Assembly (NCBI GenBank): GCA_903911455.1
Contig: CAIWDQ010000339.1
Location: 1 to 8,998, forward strand
Length of the DNA: 8,998 bases
Direction: 5' to 3'
DNA from: an uncultured bacterium
Lineage (GTDB): Bacteria > Bacteroidota > Bacteroidia > Bacteroidales > JACABE01
The position numbers and the translations under genes were made by a program. Positions 1 to 6,612 of the stretch are shown one piece after another (position 1 is the stretch's first letter; the number at the start of each line of letters is the position of its first letter). Under the pieces are notes generated by a model. It was not told where the DNA came from. It did no database searches and worked only from the letters and a program-made list of their open reading frames with translations.

Positions 1-1
1 A

Positions 2-481
2 AAGAGAGAAATTGGAAGAAAAATATCAGAAGCAAAGTTTGGAGACCCAGATTTAAGTAATATGAGAATTGCATATAAGGCTTTGCAGACTGCAGTAGAG
101 GTAGGAGGAGATAATGCTGGAATATCCAACATAGCAGAAATAAACAAGTCTATGAAGTCTTTGATAAATGCTCAAAACTTCTTAGGAGAGATTAATGGTA
201 AAATTGTTCCTAAAAGAGGAATGGTTCATGGAATGATAAATGCAGCATCGACAGCAGTTGGAAACTTTGCAGGAAATATGGTTAATCTTCCTTTTGCTGG
301 AGCATTGGCAGGACAAAGTGCTTCTGGAGCAGTTGAAAATGCCCTTAGTGGATTAACACCAAGAGCCATGAGAGCTGGGATAATTAAGAGAACCTCTGCA
401 AATGCTGTAAAAACACCCTTAAACAGTAAGGTTAAAGCAATAGCAGGTATGGGAGTTGCTGGTCAATTACAGAATAAATAA
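2..481 (+). CDS. C-terminal part of a probable phage structural protein (5' end outside window)
   Basis: The frame is open from the first bases of the window to TAA at 479-481, giving 159 visible residues. The first ATG, at 62, is probably internal because the 20 preceding codons are also open and look coding. The visible part has a charged, helical N-terminal half. It is followed by an Ala/Gly/Ser-rich stretch (about residues 80-120) with short hydrophobic runs such as AGALAGQSASGA, and a basic tail with RAMRAGIIKR. I see no catalytic motif, signal peptide or clear membrane segment. Upstream of a tail-fibre module, such Ala/Gly-rich helical ends occur in tape-measure, internal virion or portal-associated proteins, but I cannot tell which. 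The reading frame is secure; the function is a guess from position. Confidence 0.7.
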   Translation, partial: KREIGRKISEAKFGDPDLSNMRIAYKALQTAVEVGGDNAGISNIAEINKSMKSLINAQNFLGEINGKIVPKRGMVHGMINAASTAVGNFAGNMVNLPFAGALAGQSASGAVENALSGLTPRAMRAGIIKRTSANAVKTPLNSKVKAIAGMGVAGQLQNK

Positions 482-601
482 TTAGTATCCGTATTTACCA
501 AGTAACCAAAATAAAAATACTAATCCCGTCCACCATCCTATAAAAAGGAAACATACCACGAAGAAGGTTAAAGTGAATAGTATATTGAGTTCTTTTATCA
601 T
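482..601 (-). CDS. 39-residue hydrophobic membrane microprotein, antisense to the structural genes
   Basis: On the minus strand an ATG at 599-601 opens a 39-codon frame ending in TAA at 482-484. The product begins MIKELNILF and is hydrophobic over nearly its whole length, rich in Phe, Leu, Trp and Val (including FFVVCFLFIGWW), ending LLGKYGY. It would form one or two tight membrane passes. There is no Shine-Dalgarno site. Instead a good sigma70-like promoter (TATAAT at 609-614, TTTACT at 632-637, 17-base spacer) sits so close that transcription should start at or within a few bases of the ATG. The gene lies alone, opposite to both neighbours, like a phage moron. A holin-like, superinfection-exclusion or toxin-like peptide would fit, but nothing identifies it. 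The coherent hydrophobic composition and the matching promoter are why I call it real. Confidence 0.55.
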   Translation of the reverse strand: MIKELNILFTLTFFVVCFLFIGWWTGLVFLFWLLGKYGY

Positions 602-608
602 ATGATTA

Positions 609-637
609 ATTATACCATTTTTAGAGGAAAAAGTAAA
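609..637 (-). promoter_or_regulatory. Sigma70-like promoter for the minus-strand microprotein, leaderless layout
   Basis: Read on the minus strand there is TTTACT (632-637), a 17-base spacer (615-631), and a perfect TATAAT (609-614). Only seven bases separate the -10 box from the ATG at 599-601, so the predicted transcript has essentially no 5' leader. Confidence 0.55.
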
Positions 638-691
638 GTAAAATATTAAAATAATCACTCAGCTCAAAAACATAAGACCTGAGAATAAATT

Positions 692-1006
692 ATGGCAGAT
701 GCAACAGGAATACTACATCAAACAAAAACAATTAATGTACCAACATTAGCAACAAGCACTACAATATCAGCAGATAATCCTGCAAGGAGTGCATTTATGA
801 TTCAAAACCAGGCTGCAGCTAAATTGTATATATGCTTTGGAGGAACAGCCTCTTCTTCGGTTTATCATGTAATACTAAAAGCTGGTACTGGAACAGAGGA
901 TGGAACGGGAGGAACATTTGCAATGGAAGATGGAACAATATTCACAGGAGTAATAACTTGTTATGCTTCAGGAACTCCTTCCTATACTCTAATGGAGTGC
1001 TCATAA
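692..1006 (+). CDS. Small beta-rich phage structural protein
   Basis: This 104-residue protein begins MADATGILHQ. It is predicted to be mostly beta strands, with few charges and many Thr, Ser, Ala and Gly. The core contains NPARSAFMIQNQ, then a strand with LYICFGGTAS, a Gly/Thr-rich loop around GTEDGTGGTF, and a closing hydrophobic strand ending TLMECS. I recall the 'NPxRsxxxIQN...GGTAS' pattern from short uncharacterised phage proteins near tail-fibre genes, where it resembles a decoration or tail accessory module; I could not confirm this by search. The ATG at 692 is preceded by AATAAATT rather than a Shine-Dalgarno site. About 90 bases separate it from the divergent minus-strand gene. It heads a run of plus-strand virion genes. 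Confidence 0.7.
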   Translation: MADATGILHQTKTINVPTLATSTTISADNPARSAFMIQNQAAAKLYICFGGTASSSVYHVILKAGTGTEDGTGGTFAMEDGTIFTGVITCYASGTPSYTLMECS

Positions 1007-1021
1007 TTAAACTATAAAAAT

Positions 1022-1501
1022 ATGATAAATAATCCATCATTAGATATTATTTTACCTAAAGATATTGCTAAAGCAGTAGAGCAGGCACAAAATAATCAAA
1101 CACTTGCGAACGCAGAAACAAATAGACTTATTAAGTTAAAAACTTCTCTTGAAAAAGAGATAGGTACTTTAAATGAAGGAAGAGTGCAAATAGAAGAAAC
1201 TATTAAAGAATTACAAGAGAGAGAGACAAACATACGATTTGAAAATGCTTCTATTTCTGAGAAACTCCAAATAGCTCTTAAGTCACTATCAGATGCCAAA
1301 ACAGAGGAAACTACAACTAGACAATCAATAGCCTCTCAGAGCCAGGATTTCGATGATAAAACAGCAGTATTAGAGGAAGGTAAGACCATACTTGAAGCAA
1401 AAATGCAAGAATTGGAGAAGTCTATTGAGGAATTACAAAAAGATAAACAAGAGTTCGCCCAAAAGAAAACTATTCTATCCGACGCTATAAGCCAACTCTA
1501 A
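1022..1501 (+). CDS. Coiled-coil protein preceding the tail fibre
   Basis: The protein has 159 residues. After a short N-terminal stretch (about residues 1-15) it is almost entirely charged helix with heptad-like spacing of Leu/Ile. Runs of Glu, Lys and Gln such as LEKEIGTLNEG, IKELQERE and MQELEKSIEELQ are typical of a long coiled coil. There is no Cys, no membrane segment and no enzymatic motif. The start ATG at 1022 follows TATAAAAAT, the A-run leader common in this window. The gene stops four bases before the fibre gene, so the two are likely translated together. A trimeric or dimeric shaft, a fibre-attachment protein or a fibre chaperone is plausible. The ORF is convincing; the role comes from context only. 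Confidence 0.8.
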   Translation: MINNPSLDIILPKDIAKAVEQAQNNQTLANAETNRLIKLKTSLEKEIGTLNEGRVQIEETIKELQERETNIRFENASISEKLQIALKSLSDAKTEETTTRQSIASQSQDFDDKTAVLEEGKTILEAKMQELEKSIEELQKDKQEFAQKKTILSDAISQL

Positions 1502-1505
1502 CTAA

Positions 1506-4157
1506 TTGGAAATAAATCAACCAACAGACGAGGTAGACCTCTCTGGCTACCTCAAATTAGACCAAACAACACCACAGACCATAACCAATACTTCAATGTC
1601 AGGGCAGGCTGTTGAGTTTATGAATGGGAATGTGGCTATAAATGTAATCAATACAGATAGAACTGTTATATTAGGTAAGCAAGGAGATTATGCTGGATAT
1701 TTTGCTGACCCGTCTAATGGTGTTTATTTAGCAAATGGTACTTATGCTATAGATGCTTTTGGTGCTGGACATTTCTTACAAGGTTATGGCTCAACCACAG
1801 GGGATTTATATTTAGCAGACCCTAATCAAGGACTCATCTACGCTTCTTGCTCAAGTGGAAATGCTATAAAGGCATATAATTCCACAAGTGGTGCTGATTT
1901 AACTTTAGCTGATAATCTTTATGTCATAAGTGCGAATGGCAGTAGTAAATTTTTGCAAGGTGCGTATAACGATACAGTTACAATTCTAGACGAGGTAGAT
2001 AATAATTATGGTTTTTCCTCTGTTCTTGGTTATGGTTCTGGAAGGTCATCTGCTGGTTATTTTTCAGATTTTGCCTCTAATTCAGTTTATTTAGCAAATG
2101 GAAATTATGCAATAAATGCATATGGACAAAGTACAATGCAAGCTAAAGATTCAGGATATACAACATTAGATTTGTATTCTTCAGATGGTAATAATCAAGC
2201 CTTTTTAGCAGGTAATGGATATGGTGGATATTTCCAAAACTCTAATGGAAAAGACGTAACACTAGCTGGAAATATATTTGCTATAGCCGCTACAGGAGAT
2301 TCTGTCTTTGTTGGGGATTCAATATTTCGTGGGTCAGTAGATATTATGGGTCACGATGGAGCAAATACACTTCAAAGTGTCATTGTCGCAGGAGGAGCTG
2401 GTGGAGGAGGTCTAACTGGTGGAGGAGGAGGAGCAGGTGGAGTTATAAATAATATATCACATAAACTCGCAGATGGAACTTATAACGTTGTCGTAGGTAC
2501 TGGTGGATCAGGTTCAGCATCAGGAAAGGGTAATAATGGTAACAATTCTAGTTTTGCATCATTTACAGCTATTGGAGGAGGTACAGGAGGCATAAACGTT
2601 GACTACACTGGAAACTCTGGTGGCTCGGGAGGAGGAGGTTCATTTGGAGCTACAGGAAATGGTGGAAGTGGAACGGCTGGACAGGGATATGCAGGAGGTA
2701 ATGGAAAAATACTTTATACTTGTGGAGGTGGAGGTGGAGCAGGAGCAGTTGGACAAAATGCTGTAAGTTCTCTACTAGCAGGTGCTGGTGGAATTGGAAT
2801 AGTAAACCCTATTGTTGGGTCAACATCTGGTCAAAATGTTAGTGGTACTTATTATCTAGCAGGAGGAGGAGGTGGAGGACAAGGTAACTATGCAGGTGGA
2901 AGTCCAGTATCAGGTGCTGGTGGTTATGGTGGTGGTGCGGCTGGTGGTAACAATGCTGGAACAGCAAATACTGGAGGTGGAGGAGGTGGAGGAAACCAAA
3001 ACGGAACTTCTGGTGCTGGTGGTTCAGGTATTGTGATAATTAAGTTCTTAACAAGTTCAGCTACAGCTTCAGCTACTGGAACATATGCTGTAACGACAAG
3101 TGGTTCATATAAAATATATACCTTTACAGGTAATGGAACATTTACAATCGCTACTGCTGTTACTCCCTCATATAGTTATTATGACAATACTTTCAAAGGG
3201 AATAATAACCAAGCTGTAAGTAATACTTATATGCTACCTCCAGCAGTATCAACAATGACTGGATATGCTCTAGTAAGTGATACACTAGGTAACCTATCGT
3301 GGACAATGCCAGGACTTGCTATAAATAATATTTGGACAGAGCAACAAATATTTTATGCAAAAGATGCTACAACAGTTCCTATAATCTCAAGAGGATTCGC
3401 TGCACAAACAGCAGACTTACAACAATGGCAGAATGCTTCAGGAACAGTCAAAGCTAAAATAGACCCTACTGGAAATATTATCGCTGTAGCAGATGGTTCT
3501 AGTGTTATATTAGGAACAATAGGAGGAGGATATTCAGGTCTTTGGTTTAACGTAGCTGTAGCATCAATTAACTCAAGTAACTATACATTCTTATCCAACG
3601 CAGGTGCTCAAACTTACATAAACTCAGCGTCAACATCAGGAATACAATTCAGACAATCTAACAGTACGGTACTTACTACAGGTGCTGCAGGAGTCGCTAT
3701 TTTTAATACATCAGATGCAGCAACACCAACCACGCAAGCCTTTAGTGTATTAAATAATCTCGCTACAAAAATAGGAGAAGTCATTAAAGGATATACTTCA
3801 CAATCAGCAGACCTTACACAATGGCAAAAATCAGATGCTACAGTATTAGCAAAAGTAGATGCTACAGGTTCAGCACAATTTGCAGGATTGACTCTTAGTT
3901 ATGTAGCTGTAACTGGAACTTACGCAGTACTAGCAACAGACTACACGATAAATTGTACTGCTAATACTTTCACAGTTACACTACCAACAGCTGTTGGAAT
4001 TACTGGTAAAATATATAACATTAAGAATAGTGGTATAGGAACAATTACAGTCGCAACAACTTCTAGTCAGACCATTGATGGATTAACTACTCAAATAGTA
4101 TTAACAGGTAATAATATGCAGGTACAATCAAATGGTACTAATTGGATAATAATTTAA
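1506..4157 (+). CDS. Tail fibre / adhesin-like protein with a glycine-rich domain
   Basis: This is an 883-residue virion protein, probably for host attachment. Residues 15-26 carry YLKLDQTTPQTI, a motif common near the start of phage fibre modules. Residues about 58-260 hold four or five degenerate repeats around GYF..., VYLANGxYAIxAxG. Residues about 291-514 form a glycine-rich domain opening VIVAGGAGGGG and closing GGSGIVIIKF, as in the Gly_rich_2 type and the polyglycine adhesins at phage fibre tips. A KIYTFTGNGTFTI strand follows. Two related segments, around residues 633-657 (AAQTADLQQWQ) and 764-788 (TSQSADLTQWQ), each lead into 'AK(I/V)D.TG'. The C-terminus ends in a strand-rich unit closing QVQSNGTNWIII. 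The start is TTG at 1506: stop codons at 1499-1501 and 1503-1505 close the preceding frame and this one, which rules out extension or simple frameshift fusion. Glycine is coded mainly by GGA and GGT. Confidence 0.88.
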   Translation: MEINQPTDEVDLSGYLKLDQTTPQTITNTSMSGQAVEFMNGNVAINVINTDRTVILGKQGDYAGYFADPSNGVYLANGTYAIDAFGAGHFLQGYGSTTGDLYLADPNQGLIYASCSSGNAIKAYNSTSGADLTLADNLYVISANGSSKFLQGAYNDTVTILDEVDNNYGFSSVLGYGSGRSSAGYFSDFASNSVYLANGNYAINAYGQSTMQAKDSGYTTLDLYSSDGNNQAFLAGNGYGGYFQNSNGKDVTLAGNIFAIAATGDSVFVGDSIFRGSVDIMGHDGANTLQSVIVAGGAGGGGLTGGGGGAGGVINNISHKLADGTYNVVVGTGGSGSASGKGNNGNNSSFASFTAIGGGTGGINVDYTGNSGGSGGGGSFGATGNGGSGTAGQGYAGGNGKILYTCGGGGGAGAVGQNAVSSLLAGAGGIGIVNPIVGSTSGQNVSGTYYLAGGGGGGQGNYAGGSPVSGAGGYGGGAAGGNNAGTANTGGGGGGGNQNGTSGAGGSGIVIIKFLTSSATASATGTYAVTTSGSYKIYTFTGNGTFTIATAVTPSYSYYDNTFKGNNNQAVSNTYMLPPAVSTMTGYALVSDTLGNLSWTMPGLAINNIWTEQQIFYAKDATTVPIISRGFAAQTADLQQWQNASGTVKAKIDPTGNIIAVADGSSVILGTIGGGYSGLWFNVAVASINSSNYTFLSNAGAQTYINSASTSGIQFRQSNSTVLTTGAAGVAIFNTSDAATPTTQAFSVLNNLATKIGEVIKGYTSQSADLTQWQKSDATVLAKVDATGSAQFAGLTLSYVAVTGTYAVLATDYTINCTANTFTVTLPTAVGITGKIYNIKNSGIGTITVATTSSQTIDGLTTQIVLTGNNMQVQSNGTNWIII

Positions 4158-4166
4158 AAAAAATAT

Positions 4167-5183
4167 ATGTCATATTTTCAAAAAGTATTTTTAACAGACG
4201 ATTATGGTAATGACGCAGAGTTTACAGGTCTTAATCAATTTAAGACAGCAGACTCTTACAAGTTAGTAGGAACAGTATTTAACACAGTAGCAAATGGAGA
4301 TGCACCAGATGTAAACTTCTGGGTTACTACAAACGCTGCAGGAGGTACTGCAACAGTTACAGATAGAGAATGTAAATTACTAACCACTACTACATCAGGT
4401 TCTTCAACTCAAGTTGCAACAAACAAGATTGCTAGATATGTGGCTGCATCTCAAAACTATTTTCGTTCAATTACCAGAGTTGGAGATACTGGAGCAGTAA
4501 ACAATGTTCGTAGATGGGGAGTTATGGATTTATCAACAGCACCAGCTAATGGATATTTCTTTCAATTATCAGCTACAACATTTCAAGTAGGTTCAAGAAA
4601 AAATGGAACTGATACAATGATTTCATCTGGTTCATTTAATGGAGATGGAACAAAATCAGGACAATCTTATACAATTACAACAAACTACACTACTTTTGAA
4701 ATCTATTACACAAACAGAAAGACTTTATTTGTTATAGATGGAGTACCAATACACGCAATATTTGCCACAACAACAGGACTAACAGCAACACCTCACTTTA
4801 AAGGTTATCTATCTAACATAAACACAGGAGTTGGAAGTGCTGTGTATATTACTACTTTAGTTACAAGTATTAACAAGTTCGGAGTAGCAGTTTCACAGCC
4901 TAGGTCTTTTTTACAACAAGGTACAACAGCTGGAGTATTCTTAAAGATTGGTCCAGGAGCTATCCACTCACTTAACATATCTGGAGTAGCAAACAACTCT
5001 GTTATTACTATTTATGATAATACAGCAGCGTCAGGTACAGTTCTTTATACAACTGGTTCGATGGGAAATAACACAGTTCCATTTGCCGTACCACTAGACG
5101 GAGATGGTGGAGTTCTTTTTGAAATAGGTTTAACAGTGGTAATTTCAGGAGCAAATAGTAACTGTTTAATAAAATATGAATAA
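4167..5183 (+). CDS. Lectin-like beta-sandwich tail/receptor-binding protein
   Basis: The protein has 338 residues, begins MSYFQKVFLT and is almost entirely beta-rich. The middle part (about residues 60-240) has the look of a concanavalin/laminin-G-like sandwich: a strand with RECKLLTTTT, YFRSITRVGDTG, RRWGVMD, GYFFQLS, then a strand pair near TTFEIYYTNRKTLFVIDG and IHAIF. The last 90 residues resemble a second small beta module seen in phage structural proteins, with FLKIGPGAIHSLNISG, VITIYDNTAASGTVLY and a closing GLTVVISG. No catalytic residues are evident, so binding rather than cleavage is favoured. It starts nine bases after the fibre stop and its ATG follows an A-run. It probably works with the fibre in surface recognition. 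The fold assignment is from pattern only. Confidence 0.8.
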   Translation: MSYFQKVFLTDDYGNDAEFTGLNQFKTADSYKLVGTVFNTVANGDAPDVNFWVTTNAAGGTATVTDRECKLLTTTTSGSSTQVATNKIARYVAASQNYFRSITRVGDTGAVNNVRRWGVMDLSTAPANGYFFQLSATTFQVGSRKNGTDTMISSGSFNGDGTKSGQSYTITTNYTTFEIYYTNRKTLFVIDGVPIHAIFATTTGLTATPHFKGYLSNINTGVGSAVYITTLVTSINKFGVAVSQPRSFLQQGTTAGVFLKIGPGAIHSLNISGVANNSVITIYDNTAASGTVLYTTGSMGNNTVPFAVPLDGDGGVLFEIGLTVVISGANSNCLIKYE

Positions 5184-5187
5184 AAAT

Positions 5188-5382
5188 ATGGAAACAATAT
5201 TACAAGACGGAAACGTATTACAAACAACAACAATAAGTTTAGTTGATTTTGTGGCACAGAAACAAGAGGAGATAAAAATACTACAACAGCAGATGGATTT
5301 TCTAACACAAAAAATGACAGCTATTGTAGATGACTTATCAAAATTAGTTCCAGTTTTGTCAACTGAAACAATAATAATATAA
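5188..5382 (+). CDS. Small coiled-coil protein
   Basis: The product is 64 residues, beginning METILQDGNV, with a helical centre (FVAQKQEEIKILQQQMDFL) that should form a short coiled coil and a hydrophobic end (TETIII). I chose ATG 5188 because it follows TAAAAAT directly after the previous stop, the leader pattern used by several genes here. ATG 5176 in the same frame would add four residues (MNKN), overlap the upstream gene by eight bases, and also has an A-rich leader, so it remains possible. No known domain is recognised. Its position just after the receptor-binding-type genes suggests a minor virion or chaperone protein. Confidence 0.7.
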   Translation: METILQDGNVLQTTTISLVDFVAQKQEEIKILQQQMDFLTQKMTAIVDDLSKLVPVLSTETIII

Positions 5383-5403
5383 TTAATACATAACAATAAA
5401 CAT

Positions 5404-5601
5404 ATGAACCCACAACAAATTAACCTAGACCAGTTTTCATTAGTAGAATTAACTAATATGAAAGAACAAGCAATAGCACAAATTGCTTTCAATATCGCAA
5501 ACGCAAAAGTATTAGCTGACAGACAATTAAGACAAGATGAAACATTAAATGCTAATATTGTAGCCTTTGATGAACAAATAAAATTACTTTCTAAAATATA
5601 A
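5404..5601 (+). CDS. Small helical protein of unknown function
   Basis: The product is 65 residues, beginning MNPQQINLDQ, rich in Gln, Asn, Ala and Leu, with predicted amphipathic helices throughout (for example ELTNMKEQAIAQIAF and FDEQIKLLSKI). It has no Cys, no membrane segment and no recognisable motif. ATG 5404 follows ATAAACAT rather than a Shine-Dalgarno site. It lies 21 bases after the preceding small coiled-coil gene and resembles it in size and composition. The two may form a pair, possibly a fibre-assembly chaperone or accessory pair, although no sequence motif supports that role. Confidence 0.68.
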   Translation: MNPQQINLDQFSLVELTNMKEQAIAQIAFNIANAKVLADRQLRQDETLNANIVAFDEQIKLLSKI

Positions 5602-5652
5602 TTAACACAAGCTCATAGAAGCTGCGAATTAAAACATTTGCACCTAATAAAA

Positions 5653-5895
5653 ATGAAAGACGACACAATAGACAAGATAAAGTTTGAAGTTACAATCCCT
5701 ATTATTATTGGTATAATATCAATAGTGGTATTAGTTTGTGGAGGGTATTACTTCCTCCTAGCAAGTATCGCAGATGTAAATGCCAGAGTCGCACAGGTAT
5801 ATGTAACAGTACAAGCTGGTATTGTAGAACAACAAAAATTTCAAGATAAATTAGATGACCACGAGGATAGAATAAGAAAACTTGAATACAAATAG
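5653..5895 (+). CDS. Single-pass membrane protein with C-terminal coiled coil
   Basis: The product is 80 residues, beginning MKDDTIDKIK. One strong membrane segment spans about residues 13-38 (IPIIIGIISIVVLVCGGYYFLL). A soluble helix with heptad character follows, ending HEDRIRKLEYK. I chose ATG 5653 because an A-run precedes it; the in-frame TTG at 5638 would add five residues with no better signal. A short cytoplasmic head, one membrane pass and a coiled-coil tail are seen in phage lysis accessories, spanin-like proteins and small membrane-anchored tail or host-takeover proteins. The order is reversed from XhlA-type proteins, where the coil comes first. The position between fibre genes and the peptidase cassette is compatible with a lysis role, which is inferred only. 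Confidence 0.72.
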   Translation: MKDDTIDKIKFEVTIPIIIGIISIVVLVCGGYYFLLASIADVNARVAQVYVTVQAGIVEQQKFQDKLDDHEDRIRKLEYK

Positions 5896-5903
5896 TTCTT
5901 TTT

Positions 5904-5910
5904 AGGAGGT
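5904..5910 (+). promoter_or_regulatory. Strong Shine-Dalgarno site
   Basis: AGGAGGT lies six bases (AAAAAA) before the ATG at 5917. It is the only near-perfect ribosome binding site before any gene in the window; all other starts have A-rich leaders. It fixes the start of the small HNH-like gene. Confidence 0.75.
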
Positions 5911-5916
5911 AAAAAA

Positions 5917-6141
5917 ATGAGCAGAAAGTACCGAGATAGTAGACACCATCGCAAACCTAAAAGTTGTGGTGGATTCAACGATAATAAAAATATCTCTTTA
6001 GTAGATGTAATAGACCATAGATCCTGGCATAGATTATTTGGCACAACAAGTCCACAAGAAATCTGTAGAAGAATAAATTCTATATGGTTAGACCCAGATT
6101 GGAAATTCTCTTGCATTCCTGCTCCTAAGTTACCTCAATAA
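5917..6141 (+). CDS. Minimal HNH-like protein (HH...N...H..WH)
   Basis: This is a 74-residue basic protein. Residues 9-42 read like a compact HNH core: RHH (9-11), a K/S/GG turn (15-19), NKN (23-25), and HRSWHRLFG (34-42). The last element replaces the usual CxxCH end, and no zinc-binding CxxC pair is present. The C-terminal half, TSPQEICRRINSIW, is a helix after the core. I recall short stand-alone proteins with 'HH...gG...N...H..WH.LFG...PeE' in phage and candidate-phylum genomes, without a proven activity. It may be a DNA-binding or nicking protein or a decayed endonuclease. It is the only gene here with a canonical Shine-Dalgarno site, so its translation signals differ from its neighbours. 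A terminator follows within four bases. The family call is by motif only. Confidence 0.65.
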   Translation: MSRKYRDSRHHRKPKSCGGFNDNKNISLVDVIDHRSWHRLFGTTSPQEICRRINSIWLDPDWKFSCIPAPKLPQ

Positions 6142-6144
6142 TAT

Positions 6145-6169
6145 AGGTGCGTGACACACCTTCTTTTTT
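6145..6169 (+). terminator. Probable rho-independent terminator
   Basis: AGGTG (6145-6149) pairs with CACCT (6157-6161) around a seven-base loop, followed by TC and six Ts (6164-6169). The stem is only five pairs, so strength is moderate. It separates the small HNH-like gene from the next transcription unit. Confidence 0.5.
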
Positions 6170-6180
6170 ACAATTAGTAG

Positions 6181-6186
6181 TATAAT
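6181..6186 (+). promoter_or_regulatory. Perfect -10 box six bases before the HNH gene
   Basis: TATAAT lies directly after the terminator and six bases before ATG 6193, so transcription would begin at or next to the start codon. No convincing -35 hexamer is found at 16-18 bases upstream (ACCTTC at 17), which makes this weaker than the minus-strand promoter near 609-637. Confidence 0.4.
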
Positions 6187-6192
6187 ATAAGT

Positions 6193-6612
6193 ATGGCAAC
6201 AGAAAAACAATTAAAATATTGGGAGAGATTAAGGGGTAATAAAAATAACTTAGGTAAACACTGGAAAGTTAAAGACACTTCCAATCTTAAGATAAACAAT
6301 ACTTCGTTTAAAAAAGGACACAAACCTTTTCCACTTAATGGAGAAAAACATTGGAATTGGCAAGGTGGTTTATCTTTTAAACCATATACAACTGACTGGA
6401 CTATTACGTTAAGAAAAAGCATTAGAGAAAGAGACCACTATATTTGTAGTATGTGCAAACTTCCACAAGGAGAGGAAGCTCTGCACGTTCATCATATAGA
6501 CTATAATAAAACTAATTGTAACCCAGATAATTTAATTTCTCTACATAGGGGATGTCACGTAAAAACAAATACTAATAGAGATTATTGGACTAACTATTTT
6601 TTAAAAATATGA
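6193..6612 (+). CDS. HNH endonuclease, phage homing type
   Basis: This is a 139-residue protein expected to nick or cut DNA. The N-terminal part carries short basic NUMOD3-like repeats (GKHWKV at 21-26, FKKGHKP at 39-45, GEKHWNWQGG at 50-59), which in such proteins contact the DNA target. The HNH domain has YICSMC (Cys85 and Cys88), HVHHIDY (His100, His101), NPDNLI (Asn113) and GCHVKTN (Cys121, His122). Pattern and size match free-standing phage HNH endonucleases. The gene starts with a leaderless-looking -10 box and overlaps the peptidase gene by ATGA (6609-6612), so it is co-translated with it. I see no split gene next to it that would mark intron homing. No key catalytic residue is missing. 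Target specificity is unknown. Confidence 0.9.
   Translation: MATEKQLKYWERLRGNKNNLGKHWKVKDTSNLKINNTSFKKGHKPFPLNGEKHWNWQGGLSFKPYTTDWTITLRKSIRERDHYICSMCKLPQGEEALHVHHIDYNKTNCNPDNLISLHRGCHVKTNTNRDYWTNYFLKI

Noticed and set aside
481..524. ATTAGTAT/ATACTAAT inverted repeat as terminator of the first gene
   Set aside because: AT-only style stem with a very long loop and no T-run; it lies inside the minus-strand microprotein gene.
658..683. CTCAG/CTGAG inverted repeat before the 692 gene
   Set aside because: Only five pairs with a 16-base loop; could easily be chance.
832..1017. 61-codon plus-strand frame inside the small structural gene
   Set aside because: It overlaps a better gene in another frame and its Asn/Trp-rich product (from GGAAATGG-like codons) looks like a frame shadow.
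5045..5492. Two minus-strand frames opposite the lectin-like and coiled-coil genes
   Set aside because: Hydrophobic, Cys/Ile-rich products antisense to convincing genes; no promoter or start signal seen.
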